Part shown: piece by piece, positions 1 to 8,849 of the stretch | Numbering within the stretch: position 1 is the stretch's first letter | Layout of the letters: each line of letters begins with the position of its first letter | DNA from: Psychromonas sp. SA13A | GTDB taxonomy: Bacteria; Pseudomonadota; Gammaproteobacteria; Enterobacterales; Psychromonadaceae | Assembly (NCBI RefSeq): GCF_011378715.1 | Contig: NZ_WTKU01000004.1 | Coordinates: 1 to 64,000 of the forward strand | Direction of reading: 5' to 3' | Length of the DNA stretch: 64,000 bases | Position numbers and translations under genes: made by a program | Notes under the pieces: generated by a model | Told to the model about the DNA's origin: nothing | The model's database searches: none | Seen by the model: only the letters and a program-made list of their open reading frames with translations

Positions 1-2
1 CA

Positions 3-326
3 GTCGCGGCAACATTATTAGTAAGTTCAAGTGCTTTTGCAGCATCACAGGTTGTGCATTCAGATAAAATGTTCACCACTGATGCGTTCACAAGTAAAGC
101 AGCGGCATATGATGCAGGTTTTGATTACATTGATGGTCTAAAAAAATTACCAGCTAACGAATTACGTCACGAACTAACGGTGATCACCAATTCACCAGCA
201 CAAGACTTAGCGATTGATAAATCAAAAGTAACGATCCAAGAATTCGCTCAAACACGTGATCAAGTTGCTTACCGTGCAGTGGTTGATGTGGATTACCACT
301 TCACTACACTGAAAACACAAAACTAA
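3..326 (+). CDS. Small secreted protein, DUF3316-like (5' end cut by window)
   Basis: The reading frame is open from the first bases of the window, so the true start lies upstream. The visible N-terminus is the end of a Sec signal peptide: a hydrophobic stretch (about VAATLLVSSSAFA) ending in an Ala-x-Ala type cleavage site, followed by about 95 mature residues. The mature part ends in a hydrophobic/aromatic strand (YRAVVDVDYHF). It resembles the short periplasmic DUF3316 proteins common in Vibrio relatives, but I assign that family from memory and only moderately. The function is unknown. There are no cysteines or obvious catalytic residues in the visible part. A good hairpin terminator follows 55 bases after the stop codon, so this is the last gene of its transcript. 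Confidence 0.7.
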   Translation, partial: VAATLLVSSSAFAASQVVHSDKMFTTDAFTSKAAAYDAGFDYIDGLKKLPANELRHELTVITNSPAQDLAIDKSKVTIQEFAQTRDQVAYRAVVDVDYHFTTLKTQN

Positions 327-380
327 TTTAACTTATCGTTTTAACTTATAGTTTTGACGATAGGAAAAGGTTCATCACCT

Positions 381-418
381 AAAATGCCGTTAACTTACAT
401 AGTTAGCGGCATTTTTTT
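381..418 (+). terminator. Rho-independent terminator after the DUF3316-like gene
   Basis: The inverted repeat ATGCCGTTAAC / GTTAGCGGCAT (one G-U pair) has an 8-base loop and is followed by a run of seven T. It ends the transcript of the partial gene at the window start. Confidence 0.85.
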
Positions 419-419
419 G

Positions 420-1083
420 TTTATTCATTTGTTTTGATATCTCCCATTACCCATTACAAACTAGCAACTAGTACTAGTTGTTAAATAACCCTTAGCTATT
501 TTTGACCAATCTTATTAGTGAAAATAACTGCTCAGAGTAGAGAATAATTCTTGTTGGTTAATAGATCATTTATTCATTAGAAATTTTGCACAGACTGCAA
601 CCTATTGCATGCAATTTTATATCTTAAATTAATTCCCTTATTCTGATTAATGTTAAATAATATTCCCTATTTTCTCTAACAACCAAAAGCCTACTTCAAG
701 CTTAAAGTTAACAAATGCTAGGCGCTAATGGGTTCAATCAAGACTTTATGTCCAATTTATAAAAAGATACGAAGATATTCTCCTCACGATTTACCCTATT
801 TAAGGAAACTCAAACCTCTTACTTTCGATGTAAAATAGCGTTGTAACATCCGTTAAAAACTAGTTATGTGAGACAAACAACTTTATACAATTGCAAAAAT
901 AGGATTGACGCAGTTAATCGTAGCAAAGGCCATCATGTATATCTTGCTTTGAACTACGAACGAGTTAGCTACTGGAGGATGTATCTTGAATGCAGAGAAA
1001 TACAACCTCCTCCACTTCATTTGATCAACGCTGTTTAATTGCTTTTGTAAAAAGCTATGAATCAAGCCATTAAACAAAACTTA
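420..1083. other. Intergenic region of about 660 bp with no convincing gene
   Basis: No reading frame here looks like a protein. The only one of any length is 64 codons on the minus strand, with no ribosome binding site and an unprotein-like composition. The region is AT-rich. The one sharp feature is a perfect 16-bp palindrome at 465-480 (CAACTAGTACTAGTTG), listed separately. I see no RNA gene, insertion sequence remnant or clear promoter. Confidence 0.6.
465..480. repeat. Perfect 16-bp palindrome
   Basis: CAACTAGTACTAGTTG reads the same on both strands and contains two ACTAG units, with a third CTAG just upstream at 461-464. It has no loop and no T-run, so it is more like a dimeric protein-binding site than a terminator. 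No known operator is recognised. Confidence 0.5.
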
Positions 1084-1122
1084 AAACAAAAAAGGCCGAT
1101 TAATCATCGATTAATCGGCCTT
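1084..1122 (-). terminator. Rho-independent terminator of the BCCT transporter gene
   Basis: The perfect 13-bp stem AAGGCCGATTAAT / ATTAATCGGCCTT has a 5-base loop. Read on the minus strand it is followed by TTTTTTGTTTT. It lies 50 bases beyond the stop codon of the minus-strand transporter gene. Confidence 0.9.
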
Positions 1123-1174
1123 ATAAAACTTACTTATCATTTTAATCTAAGTACGTTTTCAACTAACACATAAA

Positions 1175-2752
1175 TTATTTATTACGCGGTTCCGTTCTCA
1201 TTCCCATTATTAAGCTAACACACATAATTAACAAAATAATAGTGAATGGTAATGCGGTGGAAATTGCTCCAGCTTGTAGTGCCTGAATCGCTTCTGTACC
1301 ACCAACCCAGAGTAATGCAGCCGCAATCGCACCTTCAATTAGCGCCCAGAAAACACGCTGTGGAACAGGTGCATCAACTTTACCACCGGCAGTGATACTA
1401 TCGATCACTAAAGAACCAGAGTCTGAAGAGGTAATGAAGAATACCAACACTAACACAACAGCCAATAATGAAAGCATGCTACCAAATGGTAATTGGTCAA
1501 ACATTTGGAACATCGCTAATGGTACTTCAGTTAAACCGTTAGTACCTAGTTCACCAACATTATTAATCACTTGATCGATAGCTACACCACCAAATACTGA
1601 CATCCAAAGAATAGTCACAGTGGTTGGAATGATAAGTACAGCCATTAAGAACTCACGGACAGTACGACCACGAGAAATACGAGCAATAAACATACCTACA
1701 AATGGTGACCATGAAATCCACCATGCCCAATAGAAAACAGTCCAACCGTGCATCCAAGCTTCGTCTTCACGACCCATAGGATTACTCAGTGGAATAATGT
1801 TTTCTATGTAGCCCATTACAGTAGTAGGAATAGTCCCCATTGAAACTGCAAGTGTCACTAGCGCGACAAACAGTACTAAAACAATAGCTAATAGCATATT
1901 GATATTACTGATGACTTTAACACCGCCATCGATACCACGTACAACTGAAACCACCGCTAACAGAGTCACCACTACAATGATAATAATCTGTGTGGTTAAA
2001 CCAGAGTCAATACCAAATACATGATGGAATCCACTTGCAGCTTGTTGTGCACCTAAACCTAATGACGTTGCTAGACCAAATAAGGTAGCGATAACAGCCA
2101 AAATATCAACAATATGACCAGCAATACCCCAAGTACGATCACCTAAGATAGGGTAAAAAATAGATCGCATTGAAAGTGGTAAACCTTTGTTATAAGCAAA
2201 AAATGCTAATGACAATGCAACCACACCATAGATAGCCCATGGGTGAAGACCCCAATGGAACATGGTAGCGCCTAACGCCAGTTTTGCAGCTTCCGGTGTA
2301 TTTGGTGTTACATTTAATGGTGTTTCATACCAACCAGTGAAATACGCGACAGGTTCCGCAACGCCCCAGAACATCAATCCAATACCCATACCTGCGGCAA
2401 AGAGCATTGAAATCCATGACATGGTTGTATAATCACTTTTAGCATCATCTCCACCTAGACGGATTTTACCGTAGGGTGAAACAATTAAAACCAAACAGAA
2501 AATAACAAATATATTTGCTGACCACATAAATAGGCCATCAAATGCGCCGATAATTTGCCATTTTATTCCATCTAATGCAGCTTTAGAAACTTCTGGGTCA
2601 ACTAACATAATCGCAATTAAAAACAGGGCGATTAAACCTGCACTAAATCCAAAAACGGGATTATGAACATCAAATCCCCATTTTTGAACGTTATCCTGAC
2701 CTACAGTGTAATCGGTGTTATCGATACTGTATTTATCTTTATTTAAACTCAT
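1175..2752 (-). CDS. BCCT-family glycine betaine/choline/carnitine transporter
   Basis: A 525-residue secondary transporter with about twelve membrane helices, the usual BCCT length. The family signature is clear: FYWAWWISWSPFVGMFIARISRG in the eighth helix region (given as its key residues W-A-W-W..SWSPF.G.F.AR.SRGR). The glycine-rich unwound segment of helix 3 reads AAGMGIGLMFWGVAEP. In BetP-type sodium-coupled betaine carriers this position is GMGIG, whereas proton-coupled choline carriers of the BetT type carry an acidic residue there. I therefore infer sodium-coupled uptake of a betaine-like osmolyte. It lacks the long charged C-terminal osmosensing tail of BetP and BetT, ending just after the last helix. 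It is a single gene with its own terminator. The role is probably osmoprotection, fitting a marine host, but the exact substrate cannot be read from sequence. Confidence 0.93.
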   Translation of the reverse strand: MSLNKDKYSIDNTDYTVGQDNVQKWGFDVHNPVFGFSAGLIALFLIAIMLVDPEVSKAALDGIKWQIIGAFDGLFMWSANIFVIFCLVLIVSPYGKIRLGGDDAKSDYTTMSWISMLFAAGMGIGLMFWGVAEPVAYFTGWYETPLNVTPNTPEAAKLALGATMFHWGLHPWAIYGVVALSLAFFAYNKGLPLSMRSIFYPILGDRTWGIAGHIVDILAVIATLFGLATSLGLGAQQAASGFHHVFGIDSGLTTQIIIIVVVTLLAVVSVVRGIDGGVKVISNINMLLAIVLVLFVALVTLAVSMGTIPTTVMGYIENIIPLSNPMGREDEAWMHGWTVFYWAWWISWSPFVGMFIARISRGRTVREFLMAVLIIPTTVTILWMSVFGGVAIDQVINNVGELGTNGLTEVPLAMFQMFDQLPFGSMLSLLAVVLVLVFFITSSDSGSLVIDSITAGGKVDAPVPQRVFWALIEGAIAAALLWVGGTEAIQALQAGAISTALPFTIILLIMCVSLIMGMRTEPRNK

Positions 2753-3350
2753 TATTCCTCATTTAGAGCAAACCGCTCTTAATTATTAATCCATATTACC
2801 GAATAAATGATAACAAACGTGTTTCGGCGAAACATAGTAACAAAATGAATGTTACATTTCAGTGGAACCGCCTCAATTAAATCATATTTATCTAAAATCA
2901 AGCTAAAAACAACCATTATTCAGGAACTAAATAACTAAGCTGTTGCCCGTATACCGCTATTTAGAGGAATTTAAAAACCAAAAAATATTTACAAATATTT
3001 ATTTTCTTATTTTATTTCTCTGAGCAATAGTCCTTATTGTGCGTTTGAAAATTATGTTTAGGTTCAATCTGCACACTTATCATTATGCTTGGTCTGCATT
3101 GAAAGCGAGTTTGCTAACAATCCCCCTTCTTTTGTTATCCCTGATTAGATTTTTGATTATCATTATTAAAACAACCAAGCTTCGATTCACTACAGCCTCA
3201 CTTAGATTCAAATAATGAATGCATAACTTATTGTTATAATTATCTAATCAATTTTATTCAAAATGAAATTTGAAACGCTTAATAATGGGTAATTGATAGA
3301 TAATTATTGGCTTTTTTATTACAATGATTTTTTTACTTTTTTCAAATGGA
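2753..3350. other. Divergent intergenic region between the BCCT transporter and epd
   Basis: About 600 bp separate the two divergently read genes. The stretch is very AT-rich and has no plausible coding frame. A TATAAT hexamer at 3235-3240 could be the -10 of a promoter for epd, but no good -35 lies at the right distance, so I do not list it as a promoter. Osmotic regulation of the transporter would be expected from here, but no operator is recognisable. Confidence 0.5.
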
Positions 3351-3356
3351 ATGTCA

Positions 3357-4373
3357 ATGTCACTTCGTATTGCAATAAATGGTTATGGGCGTATTGGACG
3401 TAGTGTTGTACGTGCATTATTTGAGGGAAATCATCAAACACAAATCGATATTGTCGCGATCAATGAGTTGGCGACACCGGAAGCGATTTGTCATTTAACG
3501 CAATATGACTCAACCCATGGACGCTTTCCTTTTGAAGTTTCACAAAGCCATGATTTACTGATTATTGAACACCACCCTATTCAGTTGCTCGCATTTAAAG
3601 AGATCAATGAGCTACCTTGGAAAGCGCTTGATATTGATATTGTGATTGATTGTACTGGGTTATATGGTACAAAAGCAGACGCTGATGCACATATATTAGC
3701 AGGCGCAAAAAAGGTCATTTTCTCTCATCCTGCCGACCAAGATGTTGATGCCACTGTGGTATATGGTGTTAACCACCAACAATTAACGGGTGATGAGCAG
3801 TATATATCTGGCGCATCCTGCACCACTAACTGTATTGTGCCTGTCATTGCTAGCTTAGACAGTGCATTTACGATTAAGTGTGGCACCATCACCACTATCC
3901 ACTCTGCGATGAACGACCAACCAGTGATCGACTCTTACCACCATGATTTGCGCAGAACACGAGCCGCCAGCCAGTCTATTATTCCAGTGGATACCAAATT
4001 AGCAGCGGGTATTGAACGTATTTTACCTAAGTTTGCCAATAAGTTTGAAGCCATTGCTGTCCGTGTTCCAACCATTAATGTCACCGCAATGGATCTGAGT
4101 ATCACGGTTGATAGTAAAGTCTCAATTGCGGACATTAATGCCTGCTTGAAACAAATAGCAGAAACAGAATTAAAAGGTATTTTAGGTTATACGGAAGCGC
4201 CTTTAGTGTCTGTCGATTTTAATCATGATCCTCGTTCTTGCATTATTGATGGAACGCAGACAAGAGTGAGTGATGGACATTTAGTTAAACTATTGGTGTG
4301 GTGTGATAATGAGTGGGGATTTGCAAATCGTTTATTGGATACTTGCCTACACTTTAAAAAATTAGCTGAATAG
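3357..4373 (+). CDS. epd: D-erythrose-4-phosphate dehydrogenase
   Basis: A GAPDH-family NAD enzyme that oxidises erythrose 4-phosphate to 4-phosphoerythronate, the first committed step of the DXP-dependent vitamin B6 (PLP) pathway. From this start it is 338 residues, the usual Epd length. The Rossmann motif INGYGRIGR is at residues 8-16, the catalytic cysteine is C155 in ASCTTNC and the catalytic histidine is H182 in TIHSAM. Stretches such as VAINELA, DSTHGRF and [21 protein letters not shown] follow Epd rather than GapA as I know them. The frame is open up to an ATG at 3324, but GGA with proper spacing precedes the ATG at 3357 and family alignment starts there. In many relatives epd is followed by pgk and fbaA; here it stands alone, followed by a convergent gene. 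Confidence 0.9.
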   Translation: MSLRIAINGYGRIGRSVVRALFEGNHQTQIDIVAINELATPEAICHLTQYDSTHGRFPFEVSQSHDLLIIEHHPIQLLAFKEINELPWKALDIDIVIDCTGLYGTKADADAHILAGAKKVIFSHPADQDVDATVVYGVNHQQLTGDEQYISGASCTTNCIVPVIASLDSAFTIKCGTITTIHSAMNDQPVIDSYHHDLRRTRAASQSIIPVDTKLAAGIERILPKFANKFEAIAVRVPTINVTAMDLSITVDSKVSIADINACLKQIAETELKGILGYTEAPLVSVDFNHDPRSCIIDGTQTRVSDGHLVKLLVWCDNEWGFANRLLDTCLHFKKLAE

Positions 4374-4379
4374 TCATTG

Positions 4380-4420
4380 TTAGCATCTAAACGCATACAT
4401 AAAACGTATTTAGATGCTAA
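4380..4420. repeat. Long inverted repeat after epd
   Basis: The perfect 12-bp arms TTAGCATCTAAA (4380-4391) and TTTAGATGCTAA (4409-4420) flank a 17-base loop. It begins 7 bases after the epd stop codon. There is no T-run, so if it ends or stabilises the epd transcript it does so without the usual terminator tail. Confidence 0.55.
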
Positions 4421-4526
4421 ACCATTTCAAGACGCATACCATCTTCGAAATGATATAGCCTATTAACGATTATTCAATTTACCCTTATTTAATAAGCTGC
4501 TCTTCAAGAAACTACTCTTTAATGAA

Positions 4527-4820
4527 CTAGGCTTCAATGAATTCTATGCTACATTCATAAGATCCCATTTCAAAAATTCTACAAACCCAGGGTCTATTCT
4601 CATAGATAGTACACAGCTTTGTTTCTCGATCAACACAAATACACCAACCGTCTTCTAAACGTTTCATGGTTTCCCCTCCCCATTGGTCGCGCTTAATAAA
4701 CCGTTCAGGTACACCCGTATCTGTAATCAACATTACCTCTAGCTGACAACAAGCGGCTTTACATTTAGAGCAGGTTAAATCAGGGCTATTTACTTCTTTT
4801 ATTGGGATCGGGTTGGTCAT
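4527..4820 (-). CDS. YkgJ-family zinc/iron-chelating cysteine-cluster protein
   Basis: A small protein of 97 residues from this start, belonging to the CxxCxxC cluster family (YkgJ, UPF0153). The N-terminal cluster reads CSKCKAACC. Later cysteines in GWCICVD, KLCTIYENRPWVCRIFEMGSYEC complete the conserved set, with key residues C..Y..RP..CR.F..G...C. Metal binding is expected from the family; the biological role is unknown. An upstream in-frame ATG at 4841 would add seven residues. I prefer 4820 because the family usually starts a few residues before an NPIP-like segment. It is convergent with epd and stands next to ubiT, though nothing links it functionally to either. Confidence 0.82.
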   Translation of the reverse strand: MTNPIPIKEVNSPDLTCSKCKAACCQLEVMLITDTGVPERFIKRDQWGGETMKRLEDGWCICVDRETKLCTIYENRPWVCRIFEMGSYECSIEFIEA

Positions 4821-4941
4821 TTTTTCACAATTAGTTAACATCAAAACGCTAAGCCTATAGGGCTCTGTACGTAAAAGATAGTTTGATGTTTATTTTTTAC
4901 CTTAAGCGCTCTGATTTTAACTTAAACAGTCTGATTTTATA

Positions 4942-5478
4942 TTAAGCAACGACTTTTTTAGTTGAAAGGTCCTCGGTATTCAATGCTAGTCCTGTTTTTA
5001 CAAAGCTTGAGAAGTGCGCTAAGGTTTTTTCTGCCAATGACGGTAATTGTTCAAACTCAATATTATCCATTAAATTTTTAACTTCTAAGCCCAGCTCGGT
5101 ATCACCTTCAATACTTAAACGGCGTTGGAAAAATAAAGTATCAGGATCTTCTTTTCGACCTGCAACTAAAATTAAGTCATTCACCGTTGCGCTAAAAGAG
5201 ACATCTGTTTGTGGTGCATTTTGCTTGATAATAATATGGTTATTTTCAAAGCTTAAGTACCAACTCAAATTTAAGTCGTTAATGGTCACTTTTAACCATT
5301 TATGTTGTAAAAATTCAAGGTCCCCATCTTCAATAGCTTCTTTAAACACACAACTAACAATGCTATTTAAACACTTTTGCTGGACTGAAAAAGGTAAAAA
5401 ACGACTCGGTAATGCTAACAAAGACGGCGTTTTAACAACCAACTGTTGCTGTATTTTATTGCGTAATGGAGTGAACAT
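4942..5478 (-). CDS. ubiT: UbiT, SCP2-domain accessory factor for anaerobic ubiquinone synthesis
   Basis: This 178-residue protein matches the YhbT/UbiT family: an N-terminal helical segment followed by an SCP2 sterol-carrier-like lipid-binding domain (about residues 40-150) containing VSFSATVNDLILVAGRKEDPDTLFFQRRL. From work on E. coli, UbiT is needed with UbiU and UbiV for oxygen-independent ubiquinone synthesis, probably as the lipid-binding member. Its divergent neighbours here are ubiU and ubiV, which supports the call strongly. AAGGA precedes the ATG at a good distance. A candidate FNR half-site and a hairpin lie in the shared upstream region. Confidence 0.92.
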   Translation of the reverse strand: MFTPLRNKIQQQLVVKTPSLLALPSRFLPFSVQQKCLNSIVSCVFKEAIEDGDLEFLQHKWLKVTINDLNLSWYLSFENNHIIIKQNAPQTDVSFSATVNDLILVAGRKEDPDTLFFQRRLSIEGDTELGLEVKNLMDNIEFEQLPSLAEKTLAHFSSFVKTGLALNTEDLSTKKVVA

Positions 5479-5537
5479 GGATTTCCTTATTAAATGCGGG
5501 CTTTTTTAGGAATCTAAATAGACTAAAAATAATGATA

Positions 5538-5581
5538 AAAGGCGAACAATCGTAAATTCTGCTGATTGTAAACCCGCCTTT
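5538..5581. repeat. Two-part hairpin in the ubiT-ubiU intergenic region
   Basis: The outer arms AAAGGCG (5538-5544) and CGCCTTT (5575-5581) enclose inner arms CAATC (5547-5551) and GATTG (5564-5568). It would form in the leader of either divergent transcript. Its function is unknown. Confidence 0.4.
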
Positions 5582-5607
5582 AAAAGAACTACTTAGCTTA
5601 AATCAAT

Positions 5608-5621
5608 TTAACAGTTATCAA
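5608..5621. promoter_or_regulatory. Weak candidate FNR box between ubiT and ubiU
   Basis: TTAAC-AGTT-ATCAA has one perfect half-site of the FNR consensus TTGAT-N4-ATCAA and one poor half (8 of 10 positions in total, the G missing). The position fits control of the divergent ubiT and ubiUV promoters, which are FNR targets in E. coli. By sequence alone it is only suggestive. Confidence 0.3.
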
Positions 5622-5768
5622 TTGGACGATTATTTGTAAGTGATTAACTCAGAACAGAATAAAACAACTCAAGATAACTAAATGAATCGTGTTTGCCTGC
5701 CCTATATCAATAAAACTCTCATCACTTTTTTTACAATAAGCCCATTGAAAATTCATAAAGGAAATAAC

Positions 5769-6764
5769 ATGGAGCTTTTATGTCCAGCAGGTAGTTTGCC
5801 CGCATTAAAAACCGCTATCGATTGTGGTGCAGATGCCGTCTATGTGGGATTAAAAGATGATACCAACGCTCGTCATTTTGCTGGTTTAAATTTTAACGAC
5901 AAAAAGTTGGCTAAAGGGGCACAGTATGTTCGTGACCATAACAAACATTTACATGTTGCTATTAATACTTTTGCCCACCCGGGTGAACAAAAACGATGGT
6001 TTAATGCCGTCGACAAATGTGTTGATTTAGGCGCAAATGCCGCAATTATTGCTGATATTGCAACTTTGGATTATGCCGTTAATAAATACCCTGAATTAGA
6101 GTTACATTTATCGGTACAAGCATCAGCCACTAATACCGCTGCCATCGATTTTTATCAAAAAAACTTTAATATCAAACGCGTTGTTCTACCAAGAGTGCTA
6201 TCTATTCATCAAGTAAAACAGTTATCACGTAATACCGATGTTGATTTAGAAGTGTTTGCCTTTGGTAGTTTATGTATTATGGCGGAAGGCCGTTGCTATT
6301 TATCCTCTTACTTTACCGGTGAATCACCTAATACGGTGGGCGCATGCTCTCCTGCAAAGTATGTTCGCTGGCAAGAAACAGATAATGGATTAGAGTCTCG
6401 TTTAAATAATATTCTGATTGATCGCTACCAAAGCAACGAAAAAGCCGGTTATCCAACCTTATGTAAAGGTAAATTTACCGTAGATGATCAGCTTTACCAC
6501 GCACTAGAGGAACCCACCAGTCTTAATACTTTATCGATGATCCCTGAATTAATGGAAACCGGTATTACCTCGGTCAAAATTGAAGGCCGTCAACGCAGTC
6601 CTGCTTATGTTGAACAAATTACGCGTGTTTGGCGAGCAGCAATTGATAGCTATCAACAAGCGCCGCAACAATACCAAGTTAAAAAAGATTGGGATGTAGT
6701 ATTAGCGAATGTTTCAGAGGGCAGCCAAACTACTTTAGGTGCCTACCATCGTGACTGGCAATAG
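5769..6764 (+). CDS. ubiU: UbiU, U32-family iron-sulfur protein for oxygen-independent ubiquinone hydroxylation
   Basis: A peptidase-U32-family protein of 331 residues, the same length as E. coli UbiU. It opens with MELLCPAGSLPALKTAIDCGADAVYVGL in family style. Cysteines at 169, 176, 193 and 232 fall exactly at the four positions reported to bind the [4Fe-4S] cluster in E. coli UbiU. UbiU and UbiV form a heterodimer that carries out the ring hydroxylations of ubiquinone synthesis without O2, using prephenate as oxygen donor. The frame extends 29 codons upstream, but AAAGGAAATAAC directly before the ATG at 5769 fixes the start. ubiV follows after 28 bases, so the two are co-transcribed. Confidence 0.95.
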   Translation: MELLCPAGSLPALKTAIDCGADAVYVGLKDDTNARHFAGLNFNDKKLAKGAQYVRDHNKHLHVAINTFAHPGEQKRWFNAVDKCVDLGANAAIIADIATLDYAVNKYPELELHLSVQASATNTAAIDFYQKNFNIKRVVLPRVLSIHQVKQLSRNTDVDLEVFAFGSLCIMAEGRCYLSSYFTGESPNTVGACSPAKYVRWQETDNGLESRLNNILIDRYQSNEKAGYPTLCKGKFTVDDQLYHALEEPTSLNTLSMIPELMETGITSVKIEGRQRSPAYVEQITRVWRAAIDSYQQAPQQYQVKKDWDVVLANVSEGSQTTLGAYHRDWQ

Positions 6765-6792
6765 TGTGCTAACGGTTTAAACAGGGAAATTT

Positions 6793-7671
6793 ATGAAATT
6801 ATCATTAGGGCCTTTATTATATTACTGGCCAAAACAAACCACTGAAGACTTTTATCAACAAGCACTAAGCAGTGATGCTGATATTATTTATTTGGGTGAA
6901 ACTGTGTGTAGTAAACGTCGTGAGCTAAAAGCACGTGACTGGATAAACCTAGCTAAAGCCTTAAATAATCAGGGTAAAGAAATTGTATTATCAAGTATGG
7001 CGCTTTTAGAGGCACCTTCTGAAGTAAAAGTATTAAAGCAACTTTGTGAAAATGGCGAACTTTCGGTTGAAGCAAACGATATTGGAGCGATTCAATTATT
7101 ATCTGAAAAGAAAGTCCCCTTTGTTTGTGGCCCAGCGATTAATTGTTATAACGCACATGTGCTTAAATTATTTGTTAACCAAGGAATGCAACGCTGGGTA
7201 ATGCCAGTAGAGCTTTCGCGTGATTGGTTACAAAAAGCATTGATTGATGCACAAGCAATGGGGATCCGCGAACATTTTGAAGTGGAAGTCTTTGCCCATG
7301 GTCATTTACCACTCGCTTATTCCGCGCGTTGTTTTACCGCTCGTTCAGAAAATAAAGCTAAAGATGATTGCGAGTTATGTTGTATTAAATACCCGCAAGG
7401 TCGTATTACAAGCACTCAAGAAGGACAACAAGTCTTTGTTTTAAATGGGATACAAACACAATCAGGTTATTGCTATAACTTGTTAAATGATGTTGAAAGC
7501 ATGCGAGGATTGGTTGATGTTGTACGCGTTAGTCCAAGCTCGTTAGATAGCTTAGCGACTTTACAGCAGTTTAAGCAGCAGATCCTAGGCGACTCACAAA
7601 CAATTAAACACGATAACTTACAATGTAATGGATATTGGCACAAAATAGCAGGCCTTTCTTTACATCAATAA
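6793..7671 (+). CDS. ubiV: UbiV, U32-family iron-sulfur partner of UbiU
   Basis: A 292-residue U32-family protein, the same size as E. coli UbiV. Cysteines C39, C180, C193 and C197 match the published cluster ligands of E. coli UbiV; C196 is an extra neighbour. It pairs with UbiU for O2-independent hydroxylation in ubiquinone synthesis. The GGGAAATTT sequence before the ATG is a reasonable ribosome binding site. It is the second gene of the ubiUV operon and converges with modC after 62 bases; I see no strong terminator between them. Confidence 0.95.
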   Translation: MKLSLGPLLYYWPKQTTEDFYQQALSSDADIIYLGETVCSKRRELKARDWINLAKALNNQGKEIVLSSMALLEAPSEVKVLKQLCENGELSVEANDIGAIQLLSEKKVPFVCGPAINCYNAHVLKLFVNQGMQRWVMPVELSRDWLQKALIDAQAMGIREHFEVEVFAHGHLPLAYSARCFTARSENKAKDDCELCCIKYPQGRITSTQEGQQVFVLNGIQTQSGYCYNLLNDVESMRGLVDVVRVSPSSLDSLATLQQFKQQILGDSQTIKHDNLQCNGYWHKIAGLSLHQ

Positions 7672-7733
7672 GTATTCAACCAGTGCCCTCAAATTAGCCG
7701 CCGCATTGCTGTGGAGGCTCTATGATGGCGTAC

Positions 7734-8849
7734 CTAATTAATAATACTCATGGTTTTTACATGCGCAAAAACGTTACTGCCGATAGCCAGATTAAGCTTG
7801 TTAAATGAGCGTAAGGTTATATAAGCATAGATAAACTGTGAGTTAATTTTTAATGTTAATATCACTGCTTTTTGTTGATCCTGAGAGAAATCAATCACCT
7901 GTGCAGTAAGACAATTTAATAAAGAACTTCCTTCAATCGGTTTAAGTGCGATGATCACATCTCGGCTATTAATTTTCACCTGTATTTGCTTTGTTAATGG
8001 AGCTTGGTCTGCTGATATGTATAAAGTTTGCCCATCTAAGCAGCCTTTTATTAACCCTTCGACTGGATCAAATTGTTTAACTAATACGTTTAAAATCAAA
8101 CCTTGCTGAGCAAACTTAATCAATGATAATTCACTATCTAAAAACAGTTGTTGCGGCTCACCGATTGCTTCTATTTCACCATTATTAACCAATATCATTT
8201 GTTTACTCAGATAAAAAAGTTCATGTTCAGAGTGAGTAATGTACAAAATGGGAATATGTTCACTGATCTGTTTAATAAAGGGTAATAACAACTGTTTGCT
8301 ACTGGCATCTAATGACGAAAGAGGTTCATCCATCACTAACAATTGTGGATTCGTTAATAAAGCACGCGCAATAGCGATGCGTTGCTTTTGCCCTCCGGAA
8401 AGTTGTGTAGTTTGGTGATTTAACAACTCCGTAAATCCTAAGTTCTGAGCCAGTTTTTGAATAGTAAAGGCGCTGTTTTCAGATTTATTAACCGCCAGTT
8501 GTAGATTTTGTTGCACGTTTAAATGCGGAAATAATCTAGGCTCTTGAAAGACCACGCCAATATTTCTTTTCTCTGTCGCCACCCGCAATGGTTTATGAAC
8601 AGTACTTTTAGATTTCGCCTTATTGCTTTCGGGTTGGTTCAACCACTGTTGTTGTTGAAAACTGATCTGCCCGGTGCATTGTTCTAAACCAATTAAACAA
8701 CGTAATAAGGTTGTTTTACCCGCACCAGAATCACCAAAAATAGCACATACACCGGATAAGTTTAATTCACCTTTAAAGTGCAACGTTCTAGTTTTATGAT
8801 TTGAAGTACTGTTAATTTTGAAGTTTTTTTGAATATCGAACTTAAGCAT
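7734..8849 (-). CDS. modC: Molybdate ABC transporter ATPase
   Basis: A 371-residue ABC ATPase with a C-terminal molybdate-binding (Mop/TOBE) domain from about residue 300, the expected ModC architecture. The visible motifs are Walker A GDSGAGKTT, Q-loop VVFQEPRLFPH, signature LSGGQKQR, Walker B LLVMDEP and switch histidine in ITHS. It powers molybdate import through ModB. It overlaps the end of modB by 8 bases, showing translational coupling. It is the last gene of modABC, convergent with ubiUV. No ModE-type operator was recognised upstream of the operon. Confidence 0.95.
   Translation of the reverse strand: MLKFDIQKNFKINSTSNHKTRTLHFKGELNLSGVCAIFGDSGAGKTTLLRCLIGLEQCTGQISFQQQQWLNQPESNKAKSKSTVHKPLRVATEKRNIGVVFQEPRLFPHLNVQQNLQLAVNKSENSAFTIQKLAQNLGFTELLNHQTTQLSGGQKQRIAIARALLTNPQLLVMDEPLSSLDASSKQLLLPFIKQISEHIPILYITHSEHELFYLSKQMILVNNGEIEAIGEPQQLFLDSELSLIKFAQQGLILNVLVKQFDPVEGLIKGCLDGQTLYISADQAPLTKQIQVKINSRDVIIALKPIEGSSLLNCLTAQVIDFSQDQQKAVILTLKINSQFIYAYITLRSFNKLNLAIGSNVFAHVKTMSIIN

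Noticed and set aside
883-1077. 64-codon minus-strand frame in the gene-free region near the window start
   Set aside because: No ribosome binding site, no recognisable domain, unprotein-like composition; it overlaps nothing that supports translation.
3212-3240. Possible promoter with TATAAT at 3235-3240 before epd
   Set aside because: No -35 hexamer at the proper spacing; isolated TATAAT is frequent in this base composition.
5682-5768. 29-codon N-terminal extension of UbiU
   Set aside because: The ribosome binding site and the conserved UbiU N-terminus both place the start at 5769.
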